A stretch of 64,000 nt of DNA. It comes from Rhodanobacter sp. (GTDB lineage: Bacteria > Pseudomonadota > Gammaproteobacteria > Xanthomonadales > Rhodanobacteraceae). Under the pieces are notes generated by a model, which saw only the letters and a program-made list of their open reading frames with translations, was not told the origin of the DNA and made no database searches. Shown here piece after piece: positions 33,208 through 42,526 of the stretch; position 1 is the first letter of the stretch, and each line of letters begins with the position of its first letter. Where the stretch lies: positions 1-64,000 of the forward strand of contig DAHUXL010000099.1 in assembly GCA_027307195.1 (NCBI GenBank). Direction: 5' to 3'. The translations under genes and the position numbers were made by a program.

Positions 33208-35304
33208 TCATCGTCCCAGTGCCTGCACCAGACGTACCCGACGGTTGTCGGGAACCTCGTTGTAAGCGAGTACGTGCAGGTTCTGTGCCACATGGCGAGT
33301 GAAGCGTGCGAGCCACGGCCGCAACTGCGGCGCGACCAGCAGGACCGCCGGTTCGCCGCTGACTTCCTGGCGCCGCGCGGCATCGGCCACACTCTGCTGC
33401 AGGCGCTCGGCCAGGCCCGGTTCCACCGCGGCGCCGGCCACGCCCCCCCCGGCCAGCGAGTTCATCAGAATCTGCTCAAGCTCCGGCGCCAGCGTGATCA
33501 CCGGCACCTCGGTACCGAGTCCGGTGATCTCCTGCACGATCTGGCGACCCAGCGCAACGCGCACGGCGGCGGTCAAAACGCCGGGATCCTGACTCTGCCC
33601 CGCATGCTCCGCCAAGGATTCGACGATGCTGCAGGTATTGCGGATCGGCACCCGCTCGGCCAGCAGGTTCTGCAGCACCTTCACCACCACGCCCAAGGGC
33701 AGGCGCTTGGGCACCAGATCCTCGACCAGCTTCGGGGCGCTGGCAGCGAGCCGGTCGAGCAGTTGCTGCACATCCTGATGACTGAGCAGTTCGTGTGCGT
33801 GGTTCTGCAGGATGTGCGACAGATGGGTAGCGATCACGGTGGCCGGATCGACCACGGTGTAGCCGTAGCTCTGCGCCAGTTCCCGCTGACCGCTCTCGAT
33901 CCACACCGCTTCCAGACCGAACGCCGGATCCTGCGTGGCGATGCCCTGCAGGCTGCCGTGCACCTGGCCGGGATTGATCGCCATCAGCCGTTCGTTGTGC
34001 ACCTCGGCCTCGCCCATCGGCACACCCATCAAGGTGATTCGATAAGTGTTGGGGGAAAGGTCCAGGTTGTCGCGGATATGCACCGCCGGCACCAGGAAAC
34101 CCAGCTCCTGCGACAGCTTGCGGCGCACCGACTTGATCCGCCCCATCAGTTCGCCACCCTGATGGACGTCCACCAGCGGGATCAGCCGGTAGCCCACTTC
34201 CAGCCCCAGCGGGTCGACACTGGCAACATCTTCCCAGCCCAGCTCCAGCCGCTCGGTCGGTGCCGTGGCAGCGGGTGCCTCGGTCGCCGCCTCGGTGAGT
34301 CTTTCGCGGGTCTCGCGGCTGCGCTTGTGCATCAGCCATGCGGCGCCGCCGCACATGCTGCCCAGCAGGAGGAATGCGATATTCGGCATGCCGGGAATCA
34401 GTCCCATCACGCCGAGCACCACGCCGGCCACCGCCAGCGCCTTGGGCTGTCCGAACACCTGGGCGATCAGCTGCTGGCCCATGTCCTGCCGGCGCGTGGC
34501 GCGGGTGACGATCACCGCGGCGGCAATCGACAGCATCAGTGCCGGCACCTGCGCCACCAGGCCGTCGCCGATGGTCAGCAAGGTATAGGTGCGCGCCGCC
34601 TCGCTGGCCGACAGGCCGTGCTGCATCACGCCGACGAAGAAGCCGCCGACGATGTTGATGATCAGGATCAGGATGCCGGCGGTGGCGTCGCCGCGCACGA
34701 ATTTTGACGCGCCGTCCATCGAGCCGTAGAAATCCGCTTCCTCGCGTACTTCCTGGCGTCGATCTCGCGCCTGTTCCTGCGTCAGCAAGCCGGCGTTGAG
34801 ATCGGCGTCGATCGCCATCTGCTTGCCGGGCATCGCGTCCAGCGTGAAGCGTGCCGTCACTTCCGAAACGCGGGTGGCACCCTTGGTGATCACCACGAAA
34901 TTGATGATGGTGAGGATCGCGAACACCACCAGGCCGACCGCGAAGTTGCCGCCGATGACGAACTCGCCGAACGCCTCGATCACCTTGCCGGCCGCACCGG
35001 GACCGTCGTGTCCGTGCAGCAGTACCACGCGGGTGGAGGCGATATTCAGCGCGAGGCGCAACAGTGTCGCCATCAGCACCACGGTGGGAAACGCGGCGAA
35101 TTCCAACGGCCGCATCACGTACACCACGGCCAGCAGGATCACCAGCGACAACGCGATGTTGAAACTGAAAAGCATGTCGAGCAGGAACGGAGGCAGCGGC
35201 AGCATCAGCATCGCCAGCATCACCAGCATGATCACCGGTGCACCCACGCCACGCCGGGCCATCTGGCCGAGATTGCCGAATACGCTGGTAGCTGTCATTT
35301 GCAT
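33208..35304 (-). CDS. flhA: Flagellar export gate protein FlhA
   Basis: 698 residues. About eight membrane helices in the first 320 residues, with the family signature RRQEVREEADFYGSMDGASK in the cytoplasmic loop. The C-terminal cytoplasmic domain (about 350-698) binds chaperone-cargo complexes. It forms the nonameric ring of the type III export gate at the flagellar base. ATG 35304 is used, with a second ATG two codons on. It begins seven bases after the flhB stop. Confidence 0.97.
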   Translation of the reverse strand: MQMTATSVFGNLGQMARRGVGAPVIMLVMLAMLMLPLPPFLLDMLFSFNIALSLVILLAVVYVMRPLEFAAFPTVVLMATLLRLALNIASTRVVLLHGHDGPGAAGKVIEAFGEFVIGGNFAVGLVVFAILTIINFVVITKGATRVSEVTARFTLDAMPGKQMAIDADLNAGLLTQEQARDRRQEVREEADFYGSMDGASKFVRGDATAGILILIINIVGGFFVGVMQHGLSASEAARTYTLLTIGDGLVAQVPALMLSIAAAVIVTRATRRQDMGQQLIAQVFGQPKALAVAGVVLGVMGLIPGMPNIAFLLLGSMCGGAAWLMHKRSRETRERLTEAATEAPAATAPTERLELGWEDVASVDPLGLEVGYRLIPLVDVHQGGELMGRIKSVRRKLSQELGFLVPAVHIRDNLDLSPNTYRITLMGVPMGEAEVHNERLMAINPGQVHGSLQGIATQDPAFGLEAVWIESGQRELAQSYGYTVVDPATVIATHLSHILQNHAHELLSHQDVQQLLDRLAASAPKLVEDLVPKRLPLGVVVKVLQNLLAERVPIRNTCSIVESLAEHAGQSQDPGVLTAAVRVALGRQIVQEITGLGTEVPVITLAPELEQILMNSLAGGGVAGAAVEPGLAERLQQSVADAARRQEVSGEPAVLLVAPQLRPWLARFTRHVAQNLHVLAYNEVPDNRRVRLVQALGR

Positions 35305-35311
35305 GGATCCG

Positions 35312-36451
35312 TCATGGCTCGCGGTAAGGCCCCATCAGGTCGGGATCGACCTCGGGGGTGGGCGCCGCCGGCGGTGTCTCGCCGTGCGCCGTCGCCTGTT
35401 TCAACTGGTACACGTAGGCCAGTACCTGGGCCACGGCGACATACAGCGCCGCGGGAATTTCCCGGCCGATTTCGGTGGTGGCATACAAGGCGCGTGCCAA
35501 CGGTGGCGCCTCCACCAGCGGGATGCGATGACTGCTGGCGACCATGCGGATCTGCTGCGCCAGCAGATCGACACCCTTGGCAATCACTCGCGGTGCGCCC
35601 ATGCGGCCGTCGTCGTACCGCAGCGCCACGGCGAAATGGGAGGGGTTGACCACCACCACGTCGGCCTTGGGCAGCTCCTCCATCATGCGGCGACGCGATT
35701 GCTGCTGCTGGACCTGGCGAATGCGCCCCTTCATTTCAGGATTGCCCTCGCCCTCCTTCATCTCGTCGCGCACTTCCTGCTTGGTCATGCGCAGGCGTTT
35801 GGCGTGATCGAATTTCTGGTATAGCGCATCGATGCCGCCGATCAACGCCAGCATCGTGCCGAACCACAACGCCGCGCGGCCGAGCAAGCCGATCGATTGC
35901 GCGATCCCCTCCATCACCGCGCCGCGGCCGGTAGCCTGCAACTCGGCCTGCCAGTGCCGCAGCAACAACCCCAGCACGGCTCCGATGAACAACAACTTGA
36001 GCAGTGCCTTGCCCAGCTCGACCAGTCCGCGCATGGCGAAAATCCGGCCCAGTCCCGTGAGCGGATCGATCCGCTCGAATTTCGGCTGCAACGCCTGCGC
36101 GCTGAAGTTCAGGCCACCCAGCAATAACGGCGCCGCCACCGTGGCGAGCATCGTCGCCACGGCCACCGGCCAGAACAGACCGAGTGCTTCGTGCACCGCC
36201 GCATGCAATGCCCGCCCTGGCAACGCATCGGAAAACAAGGCTTCGCGGGAATATCCAAGGCCCATCGAAAAGATGCGTCGCGTATGCAGGAACGCCGCTT
36301 CGCCGCTATTCATCAACGCTGCCACGCCGGCAAGCACCACCATCGCACCGGACAGGTCACGCGAACGCGGAACCTCGCCCTTCTCGCGTGATTCGCGCAA
36401 GCGCTTTTCGGAGGGTTGTTCGGTTTTTTCCTGGTCGCTTTCTTCCGACAC
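35312..36451 (-). CDS. flhB: Flagellar export switch protein FlhB
   Basis: 379 residues, GTG start (SEESDQEKTEQPSEKRLRES). Four membrane helices (about 33-210) and a cytoplasmic domain with the self-cleavage site. The site reads VVVVNPSHFAVALRYD, so the canonical NPTH is NPSH here. Cleavage between Asn and Pro triggers the switch from hook to filament export; serine should still permit cyclisation of Asn but this is not proven. The Pro-rich tail (AAPTPEVDPDLMGPYREP) is unconserved. It starts four bases after the fliR stop. Confidence 0.95.
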   Translation of the reverse strand: MSEESDQEKTEQPSEKRLRESREKGEVPRSRDLSGAMVVLAGVAALMNSGEAAFLHTRRIFSMGLGYSREALFSDALPGRALHAAVHEALGLFWPVAVATMLATVAAPLLLGGLNFSAQALQPKFERIDPLTGLGRIFAMRGLVELGKALLKLLFIGAVLGLLLRHWQAELQATGRGAVMEGIAQSIGLLGRAALWFGTMLALIGGIDALYQKFDHAKRLRMTKQEVRDEMKEGEGNPEMKGRIRQVQQQQSRRRMMEELPKADVVVVNPSHFAVALRYDDGRMGAPRVIAKGVDLLAQQIRMVASSHRIPLVEAPPLARALYATTEIGREIPAALYVAVAQVLAYVYQLKQATAHGETPPAAPTPEVDPDLMGPYREP

Positions 36452-36455
36452 GGCG

Positions 36456-37226
36456 TCAGCTCCCGGTCAAGTCGCGCATCAACGTCCAGGCCTGGTTCTG
36501 CAGCGCGTCGAATGCACCGGGCAGACTGCGAAGCGCAAGCCACAACGCGATGAAACCCAGCGAAACGGTGATCGGAAAACCTACCGCGAACAGATTCATC
36601 GACGGCGCCGCGCGGCTGATCGCGGCGAACCCGATATTCACCACCAGCAGCGATGTCATCGCCGGCAGTGCCACGCGCACCGCACCGGCGAACAACTGCG
36701 CGCCGAATCCGACCACCGCTTGCAGACCATTGAGATTGATCGCCGAGGTACCCGGCGGGAGGCTGCGGAAACTGTCGGCGAGCAATGCGATCAGACGCAG
36801 ATGGCCGTCCATCGCCAGGAACAGCAAGGTCACCAGGGCCAGATAGAACTGACTCAGCACCGTCGAACTGCCGCCGCCGTGCGGATTGATCGACTCGGCA
36901 AAACCCAGGCTCATGCTCTGCGCCACCAGTTGCCCGCCGAACGACACCGCCTCGAATACCAGCCGCAACACAAACCCCACCGCCGCACCGATCAATATCT
37001 GACCGGCCATCGTCGCCACGCCGTCCGCGCTGAGCGGATCGATCGTCGCCGGTGCCAGCGGCGCCAGCACCATGGTCAATACCATCACCACGGCGGCGCG
37101 TACCCGCAGCGGAATCACCATGGAACTGAACACCGGCGCCACCAGGCACAGGCCGCCGATCCGGCCCATCGCCCAGAGCAGGCTGCCAAGCCATACCGGC
37201 AGCTGCGCCAGGTCCAGCGCCGTCAC
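36456..37226 (-). CDS. fliR: Flagellar export apparatus protein FliR
   Basis: 256 residues with about six membrane helices, for example GSLLWAMGRIGGLCLVAPVF and VVMVLTMVLAPLAPATI. It forms the helical export gate core with FliP and FliQ. The GTG start overlaps the fliQ stop (GTGA); the frame continues upstream but without resemblance to the family. Confidence 0.95.
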   Translation of the reverse strand: MTALDLAQLPVWLGSLLWAMGRIGGLCLVAPVFSSMVIPLRVRAAVVMVLTMVLAPLAPATIDPLSADGVATMAGQILIGAAVGFVLRLVFEAVSFGGQLVAQSMSLGFAESINPHGGGSSTVLSQFYLALVTLLFLAMDGHLRLIALLADSFRSLPPGTSAINLNGLQAVVGFGAQLFAGAVRVALPAMTSLLVVNIGFAAISRAAPSMNLFAVGFPITVSLGFIALWLALRSLPGAFDALQNQAWTLMRDLTGS

Positions 37227-37492
37227 TTGATCGCCCCCGGCAGACTCTCGATCAACTGGCGGGTGAACTGCACCAGCACGCGCAACATCCACGGCCCCGT
37301 CACCAGCGCCACCAACGCCATCGAAATCAGCTTCGGGATGAAGCTGAGCGTCATCTCGTTGATCTGCGTGGCCGCCTGGATCACACCCACCAGCAGGCCG
37401 ACCGCCAGCGCGGTCAACAGCAACGGCGCCGCCACCAGCATCGCCACATACAGCGCATGCTGGCCGAACTCCATGATGGATTCAGGCGTCAT
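37223..37492 (-). CDS. fliQ: Flagellar export apparatus protein FliQ
   Basis: 89 residues with two membrane helices (ALYVAMLVAAPLLLTALAVG and LISMALVALVTGPWMLRVLV) and the intervening AATQINEMTLSFIPK, hallmark of FliQ. Four copies complete the FliP5-FliQ4-FliR1 gate. ATG 37492 chosen (MTPESIMEFG), the usual N-terminus. Confidence 0.95.
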   Translation of the reverse strand: MTPESIMEFGQHALYVAMLVAAPLLLTALAVGLLVGVIQAATQINEMTLSFIPKLISMALVALVTGPWMLRVLVQFTRQLIESLPGAIK

Positions 37493-37522
37493 GCGCAGGC
37501 CTCCGGGATCTGACCGACGCAT

Positions 37523-38269
37523 TCATGTGTAAAAACTCCCCGCCAACGTGCCAAGCAGCAACGTCCACCCATCCACCAGCACGAACAACATGATCTTGAA
37601 CGGTAGCGAGATGATCATCGGAGAGACCATCATCATGCCCATCGACATCAATACGCTGGCGACGACGAGGTCGATGATCAGGAACGGAATGAACAGCAGA
37701 AAACCCATCTGGAACGCAGTCTTCAGCTCGCTGGTAAGAAACGCCGGCATCGCCACCTGGAACGGCACGTCGGCCTTGCTGGCATAGGGCTTCTCTTTCG
37801 CCAGCCGGGTGAACAGCTGCAGATCGGCATCGCGGGTCTGATCCAGCATGAAGTGCTTGAACGGTGCGGCGGCTGCCGGCAACGCCAGCTCGGCACTGAG
37901 CTGGCCGTCCATGTAGGGTTTCACGCCGTCGGCGTAGGCACGATTGAGCACCGGCGACATCACGAACAGGGTGAGAAACAACGCCAGCCCCAGCAGCACC
38001 TGGTTCGGCGGCGTCGACTGCGTGCCCAGCGCCTGGCGCAGAAAGCCAAGCACGATGATGATGCGGGTGAACGAGGTCATCATCAGCACGATCGCCGGCA
38101 GCAGCGTCAGCGCCGTCATCAGCGCCAGCACCTGCAGCGACAGCGTCCAGCTCTGGCCGCCGCCTGGTACGTTCTGTACGTTCACCAGCGGAATGCCCGG
38201 CGGCGCCGCCAGCGTCGCCAGTGGCAATACCAGCAGCAGCACCGCAAATATCCAGCGCCAGGTCTTCAT
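37523..38269 (-). CDS. fliP: Flagellar export apparatus protein FliP
   Basis: 248 residues. A cleavable signal-like N-terminus ([20 protein letters not shown]), then four helices; family motifs [39 protein letters not shown] and [20 protein letters not shown] are intact. It is the main gate subunit. ATGA overlap with fliO. Confidence 0.97.
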   Translation of the reverse strand: MKTWRWIFAVLLLVLPLATLAAPPGIPLVNVQNVPGGGQSWTLSLQVLALMTALTLLPAIVLMMTSFTRIIIVLGFLRQALGTQSTPPNQVLLGLALFLTLFVMSPVLNRAYADGVKPYMDGQLSAELALPAAAAPFKHFMLDQTRDADLQLFTRLAKEKPYASKADVPFQVAMPAFLTSELKTAFQMGFLLFIPFLIIDLVVASVLMSMGMMMVSPMIISLPFKIMLFVLVDGWTLLLGTLAGSFYT

Positions 38270-38655
38270 GCGTTGCGCTTCCAGCGCGCCAGCAAGTCGC
38301 CGAACGCAGGTGGCGCTGACCCGACCGGCTCTACTGCGGCGTCCGCTTCCGCCGGCGCATCGTCATACACATGCAAGGTGCGCATCCCGCCCGCGCCGAT
38401 GCCGATCAGCAATCGCTTGCCGTCGGCATCGAGCAACAGCAGACGCTCGCGCGTACCCAGCGCAAACGTCTCCACACAACGGATCCGGCGACCGGCACCG
38501 CCGGAGCGATGCTGCAGCCGGCGGCTGAGCCAGCCTGCAACCAGGATCAGCGCGATGATGCCGAGCAGGCTCAGCACCACCCGCACCAGTTCGCCGCCGA
38601 CGTTGATGTCGGGTGCAGCGATTGGCGCCGCCAGCATGTGGGCCAGTGTGCTCAT
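38266..38655 (-). CDS. fliO: Flagellar biosynthesis protein FliO
   Basis: 129 residues. One helix ([20 protein letters not shown]) and a small cytoplasmic domain with [20 protein letters not shown] and [16 protein letters not shown], typical of FliO. It helps FliP assemble. Coupled by TGATG to fliN and ATGA to fliP. Confidence 0.9.
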   Translation of the reverse strand: MSTLAHMLAAPIAAPDINVGGELVRVVLSLLGIIALILVAGWLSRRLQHRSGGAGRRIRCVETFALGTRERLLLLDADGKRLLIGIGAGGMRTLHVYDDAPAEADAAVEPVGSAPPAFGDLLARWKRNA

Positions 38656-39002
38656 CAGCGCAGTTTGCGCACGCGTTCGGCCGGACTGATCACGTCGGTC
38701 AGGCGAATGCCGAACTTCTCGTTGATCACCACCACCTCGCCATGCGCCACCAGGGTGCCGTTGACGAAGACATCGAGCGGTTCGCCGGCGGCACGATCCA
38801 GCTCCACTACCGAGCCCTGGTTGAGCTGCAGCAGGTTGCGGATGCTGATGCGGGTACGTCCCACCTCCATCGCCAGGGTCACCGGCACATCCAGGATCAT
38901 GTCGAGGTTGACCTCGCTACCCTCCGCAGCGGCGTCCTGCAGGGAATCGAATTCGATGCGCTCGCCGGCATCGGCGAAAGCACCATTTGTGGACTGGTTC
39001 AT
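38655..39002 (-). CDS. fliN: Flagellar motor switch protein FliN
   Basis: 115 residues. The acidic N-terminus is followed by a SpoA domain: LDMILDVPVTLAMEVGRTRI, LLQLNQGSVVELDRAAGEPL, DVFVNGTLVAHGEVVVINEK, ending RLTDVISPAERVRKLR. It forms the lower C-ring with FliM and binds FliH. ATGA overlap with fliM. Confidence 0.97.
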   Translation of the reverse strand: MNQSTNGAFADAGERIEFDSLQDAAAEGSEVNLDMILDVPVTLAMEVGRTRISIRNLLQLNQGSVVELDRAAGEPLDVFVNGTLVAHGEVVVINEKFGIRLTDVISPAERVRKLR

Positions 39003-40015
39003 GCGGGATTCTTCTCTATGGAATGACTACTGGTCGAACGCCGTTCACGCCGACCGGCCTGGGAGTGGAAGCGCACCGCGTTGCGGCCGTTGGACTGGCC
39101 ATAGCGACCGCGGAACACCGGCACATCCTCGGCATAGACGGTGGCCAGTCCGGGCAGCTGTACAGGGATCACGTCACCGGGACGCAGATGCAGGAACTCG
39201 CCGAGACTGAGCTGGGCTTCGAGCAGCAGCGAGCTGAGTCCGACCTCGGCGTCCAGCACTTCCTCGTGCAGGACCTCGGCCCAGCGATCGTCGCGATCGA
39301 CGCGGTCGCTTTGCACACCGGCATCGAGCAGCGTGCGGATAGGCTCGACCATCGCATACGGCATGGTCAGGTGGATTTCACCGCCACCACCGTCGAGTTC
39401 GACATGAAAGCGCGATACCACCACCGTCTCGGTGGGACTGACGATATTGGCGAACTGCGGATTGATCTCCGAGTTCATGTATTCGAACTGCATCGCCAGC
39501 ACCGGCGCCCATGCCTCGGACATCGCGGTGAACAGTTCGGCCAGCATGATCTGGATCACGCGATTCTCGGTGGCGGTGAAATCGCGCCCTTCGATGCGTG
39601 CGTGATAGCGGCCGTCGCCGCCGAAGAAATTGTCGATCACGGTGAATACCAGCCGCGGCTCGAACACCACCAGCGCGGTGCCGCGCAATGGCTTGATGCG
39701 CACCAGGTTCAAGTTGGTGGGAACCGCCAGGCCGTGCACGTACTCGGCGAACTTGACCATCTTCACGCCCAGTACCGAGACCTCGCAGGTCTTGCGCAGC
39801 ACGCTGAAGATGCCGGTGCGAAAGAATCGCGCGAAACGGTCGTTGACCATTTCCAGCGTCGGCAGGCGGCCACGCACGATGCGGTCCTGCTGGGTAAAGT
39901 CGTACGAGATCACCGCGCCAACCGGCAACGGCTCGTCATTGCCGGTGGCTACCGCGCCGCCTTCGACGCCGTCCAGCAGTGCATCGATTTCGTCCTGGGA
40001 AAGCAGATCGCTCAT
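38999..40015 (-). CDS. fliM: Flagellar motor switch protein FliM
   Basis: 338 residues. The N-terminal CheY-binding peptide LLSQDEIDALLDGVEGG (residues 4-20) is followed by the CheC-like middle domain (GRLPTLEMVNDRFARFFRTG) that binds FliG. A C-terminal SpoA domain (LGEFLHLRPGDVIPVQLPG) pairs with FliN. It receives the CheY-P signal for reversing rotation. The stop overlaps the fliN start. Confidence 0.97.
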   Translation of the reverse strand: MSDLLSQDEIDALLDGVEGGAVATGNDEPLPVGAVISYDFTQQDRIVRGRLPTLEMVNDRFARFFRTGIFSVLRKTCEVSVLGVKMVKFAEYVHGLAVPTNLNLVRIKPLRGTALVVFEPRLVFTVIDNFFGGDGRYHARIEGRDFTATENRVIQIMLAELFTAMSEAWAPVLAMQFEYMNSEINPQFANIVSPTETVVVSRFHVELDGGGGEIHLTMPYAMVEPIRTLLDAGVQSDRVDRDDRWAEVLHEEVLDAEVGLSSLLLEAQLSLGEFLHLRPGDVIPVQLPGLATVYAEDVPVFRGRYGQSNGRNAVRFHSQAGRRERRSTSSHSIEKNPA

Positions 40016-40031
40016 GTGCGCGCGTTCCTCA

Positions 40032-40532
40032 TCACTGCATCACGAAACTGGTGAAATACAGTGCGTCGATGCCGGGGCGGCCAAGCCGCGCCTGAACAAT
40101 CTTGCGCACCGCCGCCAGCGCCTGCTCCTGCAGCTTCTGGCGACCAGCCGTGTCGCTGATGATCGAGTAGTCCATGCTGCTGAACAGCGAGACCAGCGCG
40201 TCGCGAATCACGGGATCGGCGTTCTTGGCCACTGCAATCGCGTCGGGATCGTGCGACATCAAGGTGACTCCGACCTGCAGATAGCGCAGCGATTCGTTGT
40301 CGCGAAAATTCACCACGAAGGCTGGATCCAGCGGCAGATAGAGTTCCTCCTTGACCAGCTTGGGCTGCTCGGCCTTGGCGGCATCGGCAGTGTGGCTGCG
40401 CAACTTCAGCAACGCGTAACCACCCACGCCCGACGCCATCAGCAGCGCCACCACCAGACCGATCAGCAACCGCGAACGGCCATGGCGACCTGCGGGGATC
40501 CCAGCCACTTCAACTTGCCCGGCCTCAGCCAT
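40032..40532 (-). CDS. fliL: Flagellar basal body-associated protein FliL
   Basis: 166 residues. One helix (LLIGLVVALLMASGVGGYAL) and a periplasmic domain containing LVKEELYLPLDPAFVVNF, YLQVGVTLMSHDPD and IRDALVSLFSSMDYSII; the family end YFTSFVMQ is present. It forms a ring around the stator. ATG 40532 with GAGG upstream. First gene of fliLMNOPQR-flhBAF, behind a sigma-54 promoter. Confidence 0.94.
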   Translation of the reverse strand: MAEAGQVEVAGIPAGRHGRSRLLIGLVVALLMASGVGGYALLKLRSHTADAAKAEQPKLVKEELYLPLDPAFVVNFRDNESLRYLQVGVTLMSHDPDAIAVAKNADPVIRDALVSLFSSMDYSIISDTAGRQKLQEQALAAVRKIVQARLGRPGIDALYFTSFVMQ

Positions 40533-40860
40533 GAAAACCTCGCTATGCGTTCGACAGGAACCCCTCAAAGCGGGGCTTCAGCCGAATAAAGCAAGTGGCA
40601 TGCCATCATCAGAAAGCACTGTCGCAGCGCGGTTTTCGGACGCACCTGTCGACTCGATGCCGCTTTCTTGACGCCTGTCGGCTTGATGTCGCGACGCGAT
40701 CACGGCGGTGCCTGATCACCGGCGGTCGGCGTTGACGATTTGCGTGATAGACCACCTCGACCATGCCTGTGCGGCATACGGAGCAAATCGTGCGCACAGG
40801 TATTCCGAAGTGGTTCGCGAGGTTCAGCGACGCAGTGGCGAGGCACGCCAAACGCCGACT
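40533..40860. other. 328-bp intergenic region between fliK and fliL
   Basis: No real gene: an 80-codon minus frame at 40609-40851 is Arg-rich with no resemblance to any family. It holds the sigma-54 promoter of fliL (40590-40605), a weak CCCC/GGGG stem just downstream in the leader (about 40560-40577), and a pair of 8-base inverted arms CCTGTGCG/CGCACAGG (40766-40773 and 40793-40800). The last could end the fliK transcript or bind a regulator. Confidence 0.6.
40590..40605 (-). promoter_or_regulatory. Sigma-54 (RpoN) promoter for fliL operon
   Basis: Minus strand TGGCATG-CCAC-TTGCT: GG and GC are separated by exactly 10 bases, and eleven of twelve fixed positions of TGGCACG-N4-TTGC(A/T) match. 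The leader to the fliL ATG would be about 45 bases. Expected to be activated by FleQ. Confidence 0.82.
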
Positions 40861-41994
40861 TCAGGCAAAGGCATCCAGCAGGCCGACCGCGCCGATCGAT
40901 GCGCGCAGGTCGACGCCATGGACTTCGTCGGTAGCGTCCATGGCGGCATCGTTCGGGGTAGCGCCGCCGCGCCCATGGTTCTTGCCGTGATCGTGCTGAC
41001 CGACTTCGGCATGCCCAAGTGACAGCCCCTGCTGGGTGAGCATCTGCCCAAGCTGGGACAGGCTCTGCTGGATTGCCGTGACCGCCGCCGGATGCTGGGC
41101 ACTGAACACTACGTCGACCCGGTCATGCGACACGTTGATCTTGACGTCGAGCTGGCCGAGCTCCTCCGGATGCAACCGGATGCGCGCCTGCTTGACATCC
41201 TGACCAGTCAGCCAGACCACCTGCTGGCCCAACTCGTGCGCAAACGCCTGGCTGCCAACCGACGACGGCAGCTGCAGTTGATGGGTCACTGCCGGCGCGG
41301 CCGTGACGACCGTTGCAGGCAAGCCGAGCACCGAGGCCAGATCAGCGGAGCGATCCGCTGCCTTGGCGACGGCTGGCAGCTCGACCTCATCGCCCGCCGG
41401 CTGCGTGCCAGCGCTCGCTAGAACCGTGCCGATCGCCGTGGCGGCGCTCCCGCTGTCCAGCGCATTCGCCTGCAGCCACGCAGCGGCGCCGGCATCGCTG
41501 GTCACGGTCTTGCCGGCGGTACCAGTGTTGGCAGGGCTTGCGGTATCGCCAGCCGACGTCGCGGCGGCAACCGCTGGGGCAACTCCGCTGGACAGCCCGA
41601 GCAGGGCCAGCATGCTGCCGGCCAATGCCGCGCCGGCCTGATCGCCCTCAACATCGGTATCACGGCCCGGATCGGCTTGATGACTGCTCGCCGCCGTCGC
41701 CACCGTCGTCGCCGTCGTCGCTGTTGCTGCACCGGTCAATGGCGTGGTTGCCGTACCACTGGCATCCGCGACCGTTGCCTGCGGTGAAGCGTCGGCCTGA
41801 GCGCCCTTCGATGCATGGATCGACCGGGGTGACGACGCATCGGCCGAATCCTGGGCTGGCTCGCGTTGCTGTCGTGCGGCATGCAGCTGGCGATCGAAAC
41901 GATCCGTGGACGCCGACGACTCGCGCGGACCGGCTGCAGCGGCACGCGGTGCCACCGGCGCAGCGGTTGGGGGTACAACAGCGGATGCGGTCAT
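40861..41994 (-). CDS. fliK: Flagellar hook-length control protein FliK
   Basis: 377 residues. The long N-terminal ruler region (1-235) is Ala/Thr/Ser/Asp-rich and of low complexity. The C-terminal Flg_hook domain (about 250-330) contains ELGQQVVWLTGQDVKQARIR, then LHPEELGQLDVKINVSHDRV and QHPAAVTAIQQSLSQLGQML, followed by a His/Gly tail. It is secreted during hook growth and then contacts FlhB to stop it. It lies 103 bases after fliJ. Ruler length differs from the second FliK-like protein. Confidence 0.93.
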   Translation of the reverse strand: MTASAVVPPTAAPVAPRAAAAGPRESSASTDRFDRQLHAARQQREPAQDSADASSPRSIHASKGAQADASPQATVADASGTATTPLTGAATATTATTVATAASSHQADPGRDTDVEGDQAGAALAGSMLALLGLSSGVAPAVAAATSAGDTASPANTGTAGKTVTSDAGAAAWLQANALDSGSAATAIGTVLASAGTQPAGDEVELPAVAKAADRSADLASVLGLPATVVTAAPAVTHQLQLPSSVGSQAFAHELGQQVVWLTGQDVKQARIRLHPEELGQLDVKINVSHDRVDVVFSAQHPAAVTAIQQSLSQLGQMLTQQGLSLGHAEVGQHDHGKNHGRGGATPNDAAMDATDEVHGVDLRASIGAVGLLDAFA

Positions 41995-42016
41995 CGCAAA
42001 GAGGCTCCGTCAGAGT

Positions 42017-42036
42017 GTCGCGTGCATGTGCGCGAC
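42017..42036. repeat. Palindromic hairpin between fliJ and fliK
   Basis: A 20-base near-palindrome with 6-base outer arms GTCGCG/CGCGAC and further G-T pairs within. It has no U-tract, so it is more likely an mRNA-processing or stability stem than a terminator. Confidence 0.35.
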
Positions 42037-42097
42037 GACGTCAAGCAGGCAAGGTGGCACGGCAGTATTCGTTCATTCATTCGCAGCAGGCGCCGGC

Positions 42098-42526
42098 TCA
42101 TCGTCGCGGACGCCGGTATTGCGCGCGCTCGTCGCTGTCCGACTGTTCGCGGCGATCCTCGGCCAGACGCTCCTGCTCGCGATAGCGCTCGATCACGCTG
42201 TCCAGCGCGCCTTCACGGGCATGTGCCTGATGCCAGCGACTGCGCACGTGCTCGAACTGACGCTGCACGCGCGCGATCTCGACGGTCTGTTGCGCGATCG
42301 CCTGATCGATGCGTTCGACAAATTTCTGCCGGTTGAGCAGAGCGCCCACCGTCGAGGCACCCTCGCCGGCCGCGGCATATTCCTGCCGGTAGCGCCGCAA
42401 TTCTTCCAGCTGCTGCTCGGCCTTGGCCAGTTGCTGCTGCTGCGCGGCCAGTTGCGCCAGCGCCTCCTCGCTGTGCTGGCGGGCCTGCTCGACGGCCGGC
42501 TGCAACTGCTTCGCCCGCGCGTTCAT
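42098..42526 (-). CDS. fliJ: Flagellar export chaperone FliJ
   Basis: 142 residues, almost entirely coiled coil ([60 protein letters not shown]). It binds the FliI ring and FlhA like the gamma subunit of ATP synthase. ATGA overlap with fliI. The C-terminal [17 protein letters not shown] is charged and unconserved. Confidence 0.92.
   Translation of the reverse strand: MNARAKQLQPAVEQARQHSEEALAQLAAQQQQLAKAEQQLEELRRYRQEYAAAGEGASTVGALLNRQKFVERIDQAIAQQTVEIARVQRQFEHVRSRWHQAHAREGALDSVIERYREQERLAEDRREQSDSDERAQYRRPRR

Noticed and set aside
40609-40851. 80-codon minus-strand frame between fliK and fliL
   Set aside because: Arg-rich, no ribosome-binding site, no resemblance; it overlaps the inverted repeat and lies just upstream of the sigma-54 promoter.
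42060-42080. TGGCACG on the plus strand near fliJ
   Set aside because: Wrong strand for every gene nearby and lacks the -12 GC.
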